Source of the DNA: an uncultured Clostridia bacterium
Lineage (GTDB): Bacteria; Bacillota; Clostridia; Oscillospirales; Ruminococcaceae
Direction: 5' to 3'
Assembly (NCBI GenBank): GCA_937901465.1
Contig: CALGTU010000188.1
Coordinates: forward strand, 1-6,694
DNA: 6,694 bases
Shown here: in pieces, positions 1 through 5,696 of the stretch
How the letters are laid out: every line of letters begins with the position of its first letter
Numbering within the stretch: the stretch's first letter is position 1
Program-made: the position numbers and the translations under genes
Notes under the pieces: model-generated
Told to the model about the DNA's origin: nothing
What the model saw: only the letters and a program-made list of their open reading frames with translations
The model's database searches: none

Positions 1-267
1 GAGGAGGACGGCAACCTGGGTGGCATCGACTACGATCTGGATGAAGTCACGGTTACCGTGATCGTTACCGACAACGGCAACGGCACCATGAGCGCGGTTG
101 TGGATACCGCCAACAGCGACACCGTTGCCTTTGAAAACACCGAAGGCTCCGAATATCTGACGGTTATTCTGGACGCCTTTGCCGATATGTACGCTTGTGA
201 CATTGTTGCAGTCGGAGAAGGCGTAGTTGTATATGGTTGTTACATTGTCGGGGATAACAACATCTGA
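1..267 (+). pseudogene. Fragment of a Spy0128/FctA-type pilin isopeptide domain, truncated at both ends
   Basis: Frame 1 is open from the window edge to TGA at 265-267. Only the first 47 or so codons look like a real protein. They contain YDLDEVTVTVIVTDNGNGTM and end in VAFENTE, the closing beta strands typical of the streptococcal pilin isopeptide-linkage (Spy0128/FctA) domain found in surface proteins of Firmicutes and Actinobacteria. The Asn of FENT sits where the family usually has the isopeptide-forming Asn. After codon 47 the frame reads antisense through the leucine-rich-repeat gene, so the remaining residues and the stop are accidental. No LPXTG sorting signal follows, as a real pilin would have. 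Codons are GC-rich (acc, gcc, ggc, aac), unlike every other gene here, which suggests a different source genome. The domain call is from remembered family pattern. The true gene end is missing. Confidence 0.55.
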
Positions 268-594
268 TGCGTCACCCTTGTATTCGATTAATGTTCCGCC
301 AACGATAATCATATCATCGGGATATTCCTTAAGCCATGTAGTGCCTGAAAATGCCCATTTGCTGATAGATTTAACCGAATCGGGAATATTTATTTCTTTA
401 AGGTTTTCACAGTCTCTGAAAGACCAGTTACCGATTTTTGTAACAGAATCGGGGATAACAATGCTTTCGATATTCTTTCTTCCTGCAAAAGCACGGTTTC
501 CGATAACAGTTACTTCATCAGGGATAACAACCTTTGTTACGCCTTCTTCTTCGGTGTATTTGATAAGAACACCATCTTCGATTTTAAAGCTCAT
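1..594 (-). CDS. BspA-type leucine-rich repeat protein, C-terminus lost at a chimeric junction
   Basis: The ATG at 594-592 follows a strong AGGAGGA site (601-607) with a short spacer. The protein begins MSFKIEDGVLIKY and then shows repeats of the LRR_5/BspA type with the pattern VVIPDxVTxIGxxAFxxCxNL: KVVIPDEVTVIGNRAF, SIVIPDSVTKIGNWSF, EINIPDSVKSISKWAF and, after a TTWLKEYPDDMIIVGG insert, DVVIPDNVTTIYNYAF. Homology runs to VHIGKGV, about residue 141 (position 172). The frame stays open to position 1, but those last 57 codons are antisense to a pilin-like sequence and are not repeats, so the natural C-terminus is not present. No signal peptide is visible at this start. BspA-type repeats are common in gut clostridial surface and secreted proteins and are generally thought to mediate binding; this protein's role is unknown. 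It has its own promoter and is separated from pyrB by a terminator. Confidence 0.75.
   Translation of the reverse strand, partial: MSFKIEDGVLIKYTEEEGVTKVVIPDEVTVIGNRAFAGRKNIESIVIPDSVTKIGNWSFRDCENLKEINIPDSVKSISKWAFSGTTWLKEYPDDMIIVGGTLIEYKGDASDVVIPDNVTTIYNYAFSDCNNVTSVHIGKGVQNNRQIFGAFGVFKGNGVAVGGIHNRAHGAVAVVGNDHGNRDFIQIVVDATQVAVLL
142..171. other. Probable chimeric junction between two unrelated coding sequences
   Basis: Recognisable pilin-type sequence on the plus strand stops at FENT (130-141). Recognisable leucine-rich-repeat sequence on the minus strand stops at GKGV (172-183). The 30 bases between belong to neither with confidence. Base composition changes across this point, from 58% GC at 1-150 to under 40% by 301-360. 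I see no insertion-sequence end, direct repeat or recombination site here. Confidence 0.6.
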
Positions 595-600
595 AATAGT

Positions 601-607
601 TCCTCCT
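601..607 (-). promoter_or_regulatory. Ribosome binding site of the leucine-rich-repeat gene
   Basis: On the minus strand this reads AGGAGGA, six bases before the ATG at 594. It is near-perfect complementarity to the 16S 3' end. It fixes the start codon of this gene. Confidence 0.8.
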
Positions 608-678
608 GTTAAGCCACATTTATATGAATTTGTGTAATTTTTGCTACAGATATGTGAAATATTTTCTGCACACTCTAC

Positions 679-707
679 ATTTTATCATAAATTAAAGTAA
701 AAATCAA
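679..707 (-). promoter_or_regulatory. Sigma-A-type promoter of the leucine-rich-repeat gene
   Basis: On the minus strand a TTGATT -35 box (707-702) and a TAAAAT -10 box (684-679) are 17 bases apart. The -10 box is preceded by TGA, an extended -10 form. Transcription would start near 672, leaving a leader of about 78 bases before the ATG. The leader holds no riboswitch or hairpin that I recognise. The same TGATAAAAT string occurs in the pyrB promoter. Confidence 0.6.
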
Positions 708-774
708 TAGTTTTCTAAAAAAACCTGATAACACGATTGTATAATTTGACCATAAGATTTACTGCAGAATATAT

Positions 775-808
775 AAAAAATCAGCGCCTGCTTTACTCAA
801 CAGACGCT
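775..808 (-). terminator. Rho-independent terminator of pyrB
   Basis: On the minus strand, AGCGTCTG (808-801) and CAGGCGCT (790-783) form an 8-bp stem with one G-U pair and a 10-base loop, followed by GA and six T (780-775). It lies just past the pyrB stop codon. The opposite strand also has a T run (808-813), so it could work in both directions, although no intact plus-strand gene leads into it. Confidence 0.8.
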
Positions 809-819
809 TTTTTCAGTTG

Positions 820-1899
820 TTATTTCATTAAAAGTCTTTCGTCGCAGTATTCACATTCAAGAGTATCGCCGTTTCCGATAAAACTCTTCGGTAAATAATC
901 TTCAGAGTTTGTAATGCATTTAGGGTTGTTGCATTTAACACCCGTATGACATTTTCCTTTGAGAAGTGCCTGTCCGTTTCCGTTTCCAAGCATTAAAAGG
1001 ATAAGTGCCATTCTTATATAAACACCGTTTTTCGCCTGTTCAAAATATGTTGCTCTCGGGTCGTCATCAACTTCAATTGCGATTTCATCAACTCTCGGAA
1101 GAGGATGTAAAACGATAAGGTCTTTCTTTCCAAGACTCATTTTCTTTGTATCAAGAACATAAATGTCCTTCTGAGAAAGATATTCTTCTTCAGAAGCGAA
1201 TCTTTCTCTCTGAATTCTTGTCATATAAAGAACATCAAGCATAGGCATTGCCTCTTCAAGAGATGTCATTTCAACAAACTTTGAATTTGATGCGGTAAGA
1301 ATGTCCTTTATATAATGAGGTAAACGAAGCTCTTTTGTTGAGATGAGAACAAATGTATTGTTCTTATAGCAGGAAAGTGCCTTTAAAAGCGAATGAACAG
1401 TTCTTCCGTTTATAAGGTCACCGCAGACACCTACAGTAAGATCTGATAATCTTTCTTTCTTTTCTGAAAGAGTGAGAAGGTCAGTAAGCGTCTGTGTAGG
1501 ATGAAGATGTCCGCCGTCGCCCGCGTTGATAACAGGACAATCAGCAGAAATAGCAGCAGCTTTAGCAGAACCTTCCTTAGGATTTCTTATAACAAGTATA
1601 TCTGAATAGCTTGAAACTATCTTTGTTGTGTCTTTAAGATTTTCACCTTTAGCAACAGATGATGTCTGTGGGTTGTCAAAACCTATAATTCTTCCACCAA
1701 GTCTGAGCATTGCAGTCTGGAATGACATCTGTGTTCTTGTTGAGGGCTCATAAAAAAGTGTAGCCATTATCTTTCCGTCGCAGGCTTTCGAGTATTTTTC
1801 AGGATTTTTCTTTATATCCTTGCCGAGTGCGATAAGTTCATCCCACCACGACACAGGAAAATCATTGAGGTCAATAAGATGACGGAATTCTGAAACCAT
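820..1899 (-). CDS. pyrB: Aspartate carbamoyltransferase with a fused PyrI-type zinc domain
   Basis: Catalyses the first committed step of pyrimidine synthesis, carbamoyl phosphate plus aspartate to carbamoyl-aspartate, in the cytoplasm. The 359-residue protein has the full catalytic chain: STRT at 53-56, SSVAKGEN at 80-87 (Lys84), Arg105, HPTQ at 133-136, Arg166, RIQ at 228-230 and HPLPR at 265-269, matching the active-site order of E. coli PyrB. A short linker (about 307-322) leads to Cys323-x4-Cys328-x20-Cys349-x2-Cys352 with CNNPKCIT and CEYC, the zinc domain of the regulatory chain PyrI. PyrI's N-terminal nucleotide-binding domain of roughly 100 residues is absent. The ATG at 1899 was chosen because VSEFRHLIDLNDF is the usual N-terminus and GAGGAG lies 10 bases upstream; a longer reading from TTG at 1965 would start inside the promoter. 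It appears monocistronic, with no PyrR-type leader. No separate pyrI or other pyr gene is in the window. Confidence 0.95.
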   Translation of the reverse strand: MVSEFRHLIDLNDFPVSWWDELIALGKDIKKNPEKYSKACDGKIMATLFYEPSTRTQMSFQTAMLRLGGRIIGFDNPQTSSVAKGENLKDTTKIVSSYSDILVIRNPKEGSAKAAAISADCPVINAGDGGHLHPTQTLTDLLTLSEKKERLSDLTVGVCGDLINGRTVHSLLKALSCYKNNTFVLISTKELRLPHYIKDILTASNSKFVEMTSLEEAMPMLDVLYMTRIQRERFASEEEYLSQKDIYVLDTKKMSLGKKDLIVLHPLPRVDEIAIEVDDDPRATYFEQAKNGVYIRMALILLMLGNGNGQALLKGKCHTGVKCNNPKCITNSEDYLPKSFIGNGDTLECEYCDERLLMK

Positions 1900-1936
1900 A
1901 TATGTATTTCTCCTCTGTATAAATTTATCTTTTTCT

Positions 1937-1965
1937 ATTTTATCAAGTTTTTTCAAAAAAAACAA
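1937..1965 (-). promoter_or_regulatory. Promoter of pyrB
   Basis: On the minus strand TTGTTT (1965-1960) and TAAAAT (1942-1937) are 17 bases apart, with TGA directly before the -10 box. Transcription would start near 1930, giving a leader of about 30 bases. That is too short for a PyrR-type attenuator, so pyrB is not visibly controlled by attenuation here. Confidence 0.6.
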
Positions 1966-1983
1966 GCAATTTTAGAATTTTTA

Positions 1984-1992
1984 TGTTATAAT
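1984..1992 (+). promoter_or_regulatory. Extended -10 promoter of the RACE-like gene
   Basis: TGTTATAAT combines a consensus TATAAT (1987-1992) with the upstream TG of an extended -10 element. No good -35 box sits 17 bases upstream; that position (1964-1969) overlaps the -35 of the divergent pyrB promoter. Transcription would start near 1999. The gene's ribosome binding site AAAGGAG is at 2029-2035. Confidence 0.6.
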
Positions 1993-2043
1993 ATTACCTA
2001 ATAATAATTTTGACCTGTTTTTATATCGAAAGGAGTTTATATT

Positions 2044-3075
2044 ATGGAAAATTTTGCAAATTTTATCCCTTCGGATTCAGAATATGGTATTTCAGTTGAT
2101 TTGAGATATGATGCTGTGGCTTTTTACATAGTCAACCTTAAATCAAAAGATATACTTACAGCAGGTAATACAAGATATGGCGAAGATATGATTTCTTCTC
2201 TTAATAATGCGATAAAATCATGTTGCGATGATTATCTTATTGAAGAAGATGAGATAAAGACCTACGCCGTATGTGGATCTGAAGAAAATCTCTCATTGTT
2301 TACATCAACAGAAAAGGGAAGTTCTTTGTTCGGAATCGAAGAGAGAGCGTCAAAACTTGGTCTTTACGGAAATAAATCAGCAACAGTATTCGTTTCTCCC
2401 TGTTCTGAAAGCGAAATATCAGGTGATATGATATCAGTTCTTTCATATTTTGATTTTGATAACACACCAGATAATTCTCTTTTCATTGATTTTGCTGAAA
2501 TTACTCAGTGCGTATTCAAAAAGTCCGATGAAATAATATCTATGCGAATAGATTCACCTATAATGGAAACAAAGGGAATATCTTTCGGAACTATCGCTGA
2601 AAGCGGTGCTATCCACCAGGCTGAAATAAAGCCCGATGGAACTATAAAATATTCTACAAGAAATAATGTTCTGGCGTCAGGCGTTTTTGTAACAGGACTC
2701 GTTGATATTATTGCCGTTAATCTTAAAAAAGGAGTAATATCAGATGATAAAAAAGTTGAGAACGGAAAAATCGATCTTCTTGATGAAAAATATCTTTTAC
2801 AGTCAGATATTGACCTTTTCTTTAAAAACGCTATGTCACTTTCAAATATGTTTTCATCAATCTGTGACGGAGTTATTCCGAATGTATATCTTTCAGGTTG
2901 TTACGGAACACAGTTCAATCCTGAAAATCTTATAAATTCGGGAATTCTTCCTGCATCATTTACAAGTGCTGAAATCTCTGTCATAGCTAATGCTTCAGGT
3001 CTTGGAATGATAAAATGCCTTTATGATGATAATGAAAAAGACAAAATGATTTTACTTTCAGAGAAAATAAAGTAA
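2044..3075 (+). CDS. Divergent RACE-family ASKHA-domain protein without a ferredoxin domain
   Basis: The 343-residue protein aligns by eye, in order, with the C-terminal ASKHA (actin-like) region of RACE proteins (COG3894, DUF4445), which reductively activate corrinoid proteins. Matches are GISVDLRYDAVAFYIVNL with GEDMISSLNNAIK (15-57), VSPCSESEISGDMISVL (117-133), LFIDFAEITQ (146-155), GISFGTIAESGAI (178-190), GVFVTGLVDIIAVNLKKGVI (213-232), LLQSDIDLFFKNA (251-263), VYLSGCYGTQFNPENLINSGILP (281-303) and VIANASGLGMI (313-323). Two things differ from typical members: there is no N-terminal 2Fe-2S ferredoxin domain, and the DIGTTT and DIGTNGE phosphate loops are replaced by DLRYDA and DFAEIT. 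ATP binding and electron transfer are therefore doubtful. No corrinoid protein or methyltransferase is adjacent. The start is supported by AAAGGAG eight bases upstream. No clear terminator follows. Function unknown; perhaps a degenerate or repurposed paralogue. Confidence 0.65.
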   Translation: MENFANFIPSDSEYGISVDLRYDAVAFYIVNLKSKDILTAGNTRYGEDMISSLNNAIKSCCDDYLIEEDEIKTYAVCGSEENLSLFTSTEKGSSLFGIEERASKLGLYGNKSATVFVSPCSESEISGDMISVLSYFDFDNTPDNSLFIDFAEITQCVFKKSDEIISMRIDSPIMETKGISFGTIAESGAIHQAEIKPDGTIKYSTRNNVLASGVFVTGLVDIIAVNLKKGVISDDKKVENGKIDLLDEKYLLQSDIDLFFKNAMSLSNMFSSICDGVIPNVYLSGCYGTQFNPENLINSGILPASFTSAEISVIANASGLGMIKCLYDDNEKDKMILLSEKIK

Positions 3076-3088
3076 AATGCAATTATAG

Positions 3089-3155
3089 GTTTACAAATTT
3101 CAAAGTCGGCTTTATAGACAAATTCTTTTAAAACCGATATACTCAACTTGTAAAC
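3089..3155. repeat. 8-bp inverted repeat flanking the operon promoter, possible operator pair
   Basis: GTTTACAA (3089-3096) and its exact reverse complement TTGTAAAC (3148-3155) bracket the promoter at 3115-3143. The right arm covers the expected transcription start; the left arm lies upstream of the -35 box. Centres are 59 bases apart. This layout suits a repressor that binds two sites and loops or masks the promoter. No regulator gene is in the window, and an 8-bp match could arise by chance in AT-rich DNA. Confidence 0.4.
3115..3143 (+). promoter_or_regulatory. Promoter of the flavodoxin-GNAT-TraX operon
   Basis: TAGACA (3115-3120) and TATACT (3138-3143) are separated by exactly 17 bases, each five of six to the sigma-A consensus. 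Transcription would start near 3150, about 28 bases before the ATG at 3178, which has AAGGAG at 3163-3168. No terminator separates it from the gene ending at 3075, so read-through is also possible. Confidence 0.6.
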
Positions 3156-3177
3156 TGATTTTAAGGAGATAATTTAT

Positions 3178-3666
3178 ATGAAAGTAATTATCCATAATCT
3201 TTCAGATGAATACGAGAAAATTCTGAAAGAAAAATGCGATTATGTCATTAAGGCAGATGGCAAATATTCGGGTTGCAAAGGTTGTTTCGGTTGTTGGACA
3301 AAACATCCTGCTGAATGTTTTATAAAAGATAGTCTTAAACAGATTTGTCGTGTCATAGGTCAGGCGGATGAACTTATAATAGTAACCGATAATTTTTACG
3401 GAACATACAGCCCCGAAATTAAATGCATACTTGACAGAAGCATAGGTGTATCAACTCCTATGAGTACATATCGTGCAAAACAGATGCACCATACTCTTCG
3501 TTACGGAAAACATAATCTCTGGAAAAATATTGTTTATGGGGATATTTCTGAAGAAGAAAAGGAAACATTCAGGTATTTAACAGAGAGAAATGCAATAAAT
3601 TTCGGATATCAGAATAATGATGTTGTTTTTATTTCAGACCTTTCAGAAATGGAGGGGAATATATGA
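3178..3666 (+). CDS. Flavodoxin-fold oxidoreductase-like protein with a four-cysteine motif
   Basis: The 162-residue protein resembles NADPH-dependent FMN reductase/WrbA-like flavodoxin-fold proteins: SGCKGCFGCW (31-40), AECFIKD (45-51), ADELIIVTDNFYGTYSPEIKCILDRS (63-88). The SPEIKxxLDR segment is the family's conserved loop and helix after the flavin-contacting strand. Cysteines 33, 36, 39 and 47 have CX2CX2CX7C spacing, which fits the compact cluster motif of iron-sulfur flavoproteins, so a [4Fe-4S] cluster is possible. Many relatives carry similar cysteines without a proven cluster. The N-terminal strand goes straight from IIHNLSDEYEK to the cysteines, without the usual GSPRxxGNT phosphate loop, so FMN binding may be weak or need a partner. 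It is the first gene of the operon and overlaps the next by ATGA, implying translational coupling. The substrate is unknown. Confidence 0.75.
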   Translation: MKVIIHNLSDEYEKILKEKCDYVIKADGKYSGCKGCFGCWTKHPAECFIKDSLKQICRVIGQADELIIVTDNFYGTYSPEIKCILDRSIGVSTPMSTYRAKQMHHTLRYGKHNLWKNIVYGDISEEEKETFRYLTERNAINFGYQNNDVVFISDLSEMEGNI

Positions 3667-4427
3667 AAACGGTATTTATAAATTGTAGTCCTAAAAAGAG
3701 TTTCAGCGCGTCGTCGTATCTCATTTCGCTTCAGAAGTTTTTTGTAAAAGGTGAAAAAGTTGTCGAAAAACTTCGTAATAAAGGCGATTATCAGCGTATT
3801 TTAGATACCATTAAAGATGCGGATAATGTGGTTTTCTCGCTTCCTCTCTATATCGATTGCCTTCCTTCTCATGTTCTTCCGTTTTTAAAAGAAGCAGAAA
3901 CTATGTGTAAGGAAAACGGGATAAAATTCAATGTTTACAGTATTATAAACAATGGATTTATTGAAGGTTGTCAGAGCGAACCTGTTTTAAGAATACTGAA
4001 AAACTTCTCCGACAGGGCAGGACTTACCTTCTGCGGAGGAATAGGCATCGGCGGAGGGGTAATGCTTAATGTTACACGCATTATGTTCCTCGTTCAGATA
4101 GGAATTTTTCTTTTAAATCTTGTTTTAAACTTTATCCAGAACGGACTTGTTTTTCCTGTCGGACTTGTTCTCGGTTTTCTTAAATCAGCGGGTATTATCC
4201 TCTTTTTCAATGCAGGAGTGCTTCTGTTCATCTCACAGATGGGATTTAAGATCAACAAATCAAAATATTTCGGAAAAAAATATACCCGTATTCTTATTCC
4301 GTCGTTTATATTTATAATTTTTGCAGATATATTCTTTATTGTGATATCTGTTTTCAAGGGCGGAATTTTCAGAGGTCTTTTTTCAAAGAAACAACCCGAT
4401 GATATAATTATTTCAAAGGAGAACTGA
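3663..4427 (+). CDS. Membrane-anchored flavodoxin-fold NAD(P)H oxidoreductase-like protein
   Basis: The N-terminal part (about 1-135) is flavodoxin-like: strand KTVFIN, phosphate-loop-like CSPKKSFSASS (8-18), then DADNVVFSLPLYIDCLPSHVLPFLKE (52-77), which is the NADPH-dependent FMN reductase pattern of a strand, a P-L-Y loop and a helix, and a glycine-rich stretch FCGGIGIGGGVML (123-135). The rest is hydrophobic: membrane segments at about 138-158, 162-192 (long enough for one or two passes) and 209-231, then a short charged tail. The protein should be a flavodoxin domain tethered to the inner face of the membrane. It has the phosphate loop that its upstream neighbour lacks but not the cysteine motif, so the two may work as a pair. 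Its ATG overlaps the upstream stop codon. The substrate and redox partner are unknown. Confidence 0.7.
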   Translation: MKTVFINCSPKKSFSASSYLISLQKFFVKGEKVVEKLRNKGDYQRILDTIKDADNVVFSLPLYIDCLPSHVLPFLKEAETMCKENGIKFNVYSIINNGFIEGCQSEPVLRILKNFSDRAGLTFCGGIGIGGGVMLNVTRIMFLVQIGIFLLNLVLNFIQNGLVFPVGLVLGFLKSAGIILFFNAGVLLFISQMGFKINKSKYFGKKYTRILIPSFIFIIFADIFFIVISVFKGGIFRGLFSKKQPDDIIISKEN

Positions 4428-4931
4428 ATGCTTTATTTAAAAGAGGCGAATTTTGAAGATGCAGAAAAGGAGTATCTCTTTGTAAAAGATATTCCTTCTT
4501 ACGAAAACAGTTTTACAAATGACTGGTATAATGTTTCTTATGATGATTTTATAAATAAGGCGCTAAAACAGATGATTTCATTCTCAAAAGGTGAAAATCT
4601 GCCCGATGGCTATGTTCCCGAAACATTTTTCTTTCTCTGGAATGATAATGAGATAATAGGTCAGTTCCGTTTAAGACATTATCTTTGTGAGTCTTTAAAA
4701 TCAGGTTCAGGACATATCGGATATTTTATCAGAAAAGATTTCAGAGGAAGAGGATATGCTAAAGATGGACTCCGTCTTCTTCTTGAAGTGGCAAGAAAAA
4801 CAATTCCCGAAGAAGAAATATATTTCCGTGTCGATAAAGAAAATACAGTGTCTCTGAAAGTCATTCTCTCTAACGGAGGATATATAGCAGAAGAAGATAA
4901 CGAAAAATATTACATAAGGATAAAAAAATAA
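4428..4931 (+). CDS. GNAT-family N-acetyltransferase
   Basis: The 167-residue protein has a complete single GNAT domain that uses acetyl-CoA. The acetyl-CoA-binding motif A is GHIGYFIRKDFRGRGYAKDG (95-114), with Arg106-x-x-Gly109-x-Ala111 as the R/QxxGxG/A pyrophosphate loop. The preceding strand is EIIGQFRLRH (75-84), and the C-terminal motif B region is FRVDKENTVSLKVILSNGGY (133-152). The upstream stretch FSKGENLPDGYVPETFFFLW resembles the COG3981 group of predicted acetyltransferases. The substrate cannot be read from the sequence. The ATG abuts the previous stop codon with no gap, and AAAGGAG (4415-4421) lies six bases upstream, inside the preceding gene. It sits between a membrane flavoprotein and a TraX-family membrane protein, so an envelope-related substrate is possible but unproven. 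Confidence 0.85.
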   Translation: MLYLKEANFEDAEKEYLFVKDIPSYENSFTNDWYNVSYDDFINKALKQMISFSKGENLPDGYVPETFFFLWNDNEIIGQFRLRHYLCESLKSGSGHIGYFIRKDFRGRGYAKDGLRLLLEVARKTIPEEEIYFRVDKENTVSLKVILSNGGYIAEEDNEKYYIRIKK

Positions 4932-4951
4932 CATAAATTCAAGGAGAAAAT

Positions 4952-5692
4952 ATGACTAAAGGTCTCAATTCAAATCATCTTAAACTTATAGCGATTATAG
5001 CTATGACAATAGACCATATTGCCGATTTGATATATCCGGGTTTTTCTTCAGAACCCTTTTCCATACTGTTTCATATAATCGGTCGTCTCACAGCACCTAT
5101 GATGTGGTTTTTTATATGTGAAGGCTATTATCATACCAGAAATCCTAAAAAATATATACTGAGGCTTTTTGTATTTGCAGTAATTTCTCATTTTGCATAT
5201 TGTTTTGCATTCGGGATTGATTTTGTTCCGTTTAAAACCGGGATTTTCAATCAGACAAGTGTAATGTATCCTTTGTTTGTTGCAGTTCTTGTTCTCTGGC
5301 TTCAGGATACAGACACAGGGATGAAGGATTGGTTAAAGAAAATAATTATATTTGTCCTTGTATGGAGTGCTTTTCCTGCAGACTGGAGTTGTATCGCGGT
5401 TTTATCAATTACAACTATGTATAGAAACAGAGGAAACCTGAAAAAACAGATGTTGTTTATGATGATATGGGGATTTCTGTATTCAGTAGTGTCTTTCTTC
5501 TTTGTAAATAAGGTTTATGGTTTGATACAGCCGTTTGTGATTCTTGTATATCCGTTTTTGAAATATTATAACGGTGAAAGAGGAAAGATAAAGTGGACAA
5601 AATGGCTTTTTTATATTTATTATCCTGTTCATCTTATAATTATAGGTATATTGAGAATTTTTATATATGGTAATGTTCCTATACTGTTTTAA
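4952..5692 (+). CDS. TraX-family integral membrane protein
   Basis: The 246-residue protein starts LNSNHLKLIAIIAMTIDHIA (5-24), the hallmark N-terminus of the TraX family (PF05857), followed by GRLTAPMMWFFICEGYYHTRN (44-64), KYILRLFVFAVISHFAY (67-83) and, near the end, YYPVHLIIIGILR (223-235). The chain is almost entirely hydrophobic, with about seven or eight membrane segments. In the F plasmid TraX is needed for N-terminal acetylation of pilin; many Firmicutes chromosomes carry homologues of unknown function. AAGGAG at 4941-4946 sets the start, 20 bases after the GNAT gene. It is the last gene of the operon and is followed by a strong terminator. An acyl or acetyl transfer role at the membrane is an inference from the family. 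No conjugation genes are present, so a transfer function is unlikely. Confidence 0.85.
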   Translation: MTKGLNSNHLKLIAIIAMTIDHIADLIYPGFSSEPFSILFHIIGRLTAPMMWFFICEGYYHTRNPKKYILRLFVFAVISHFAYCFAFGIDFVPFKTGIFNQTSVMYPLFVAVLVLWLQDTDTGMKDWLKKIIIFVLVWSAFPADWSCIAVLSITTMYRNRGNLKKQMLFMMIWGFLYSVVSFFFVNKVYGLIQPFVILVYPFLKYYNGERGKIKWTKWLFYIYYPVHLIIIGILRIFIYGNVPILF

Positions 5693-5696
5693 ATAG

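Noticed and set aside
227..637. Plus-strand open frame of 136 codons
   Set aside because: It is the antisense of the leucine-rich-repeat gene; its regular pattern (SGITT, SGITM) is only the mirror of the repeats. It has no ribosome binding site.
740..745. Plus-strand TATAAT between pyrB and the repeat gene
   Set aside because: No matching -35 box and no plus-strand gene downstream to use it; probably chance in AT-rich DNA.
1900..1965. Longer pyrB start at TTG 1965
   Set aside because: The extra residues are encoded by the promoter and leader, the start codon is TTG, and family members begin near the downstream ATG, which has a good ribosome binding site.
2010..2015. TTGACC resembling a -35 box before the RACE-like gene
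   Set aside because: The position 17 bases downstream is the ribosome binding site, not a -10 box.
2744..2935. 63-codon plus-strand frame inside the RACE-like gene
   Set aside because: It is out of frame within a coding region that matches its family throughout, and has no recognisable protein features.
3076..3120. Terminator after the RACE-like gene (AAAG TCGG CTTT)
   Set aside because: The stem is only four base pairs and lacks a T run.
4094..4934. Minus-strand open frames at 4094-4357, 4679-4864 and 4707-4934
   Set aside because: They lie antisense inside the membrane flavoprotein and GNAT genes, which have clear domains and ribosome binding sites. The minus frames show no family resemblance.
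4952..5692. TraX gene as a sign of a conjugative element
   Set aside because: No relaxase, coupling protein, pilin assembly or integrase gene is present, and TraX homologues are common on Firmicutes chromosomes.
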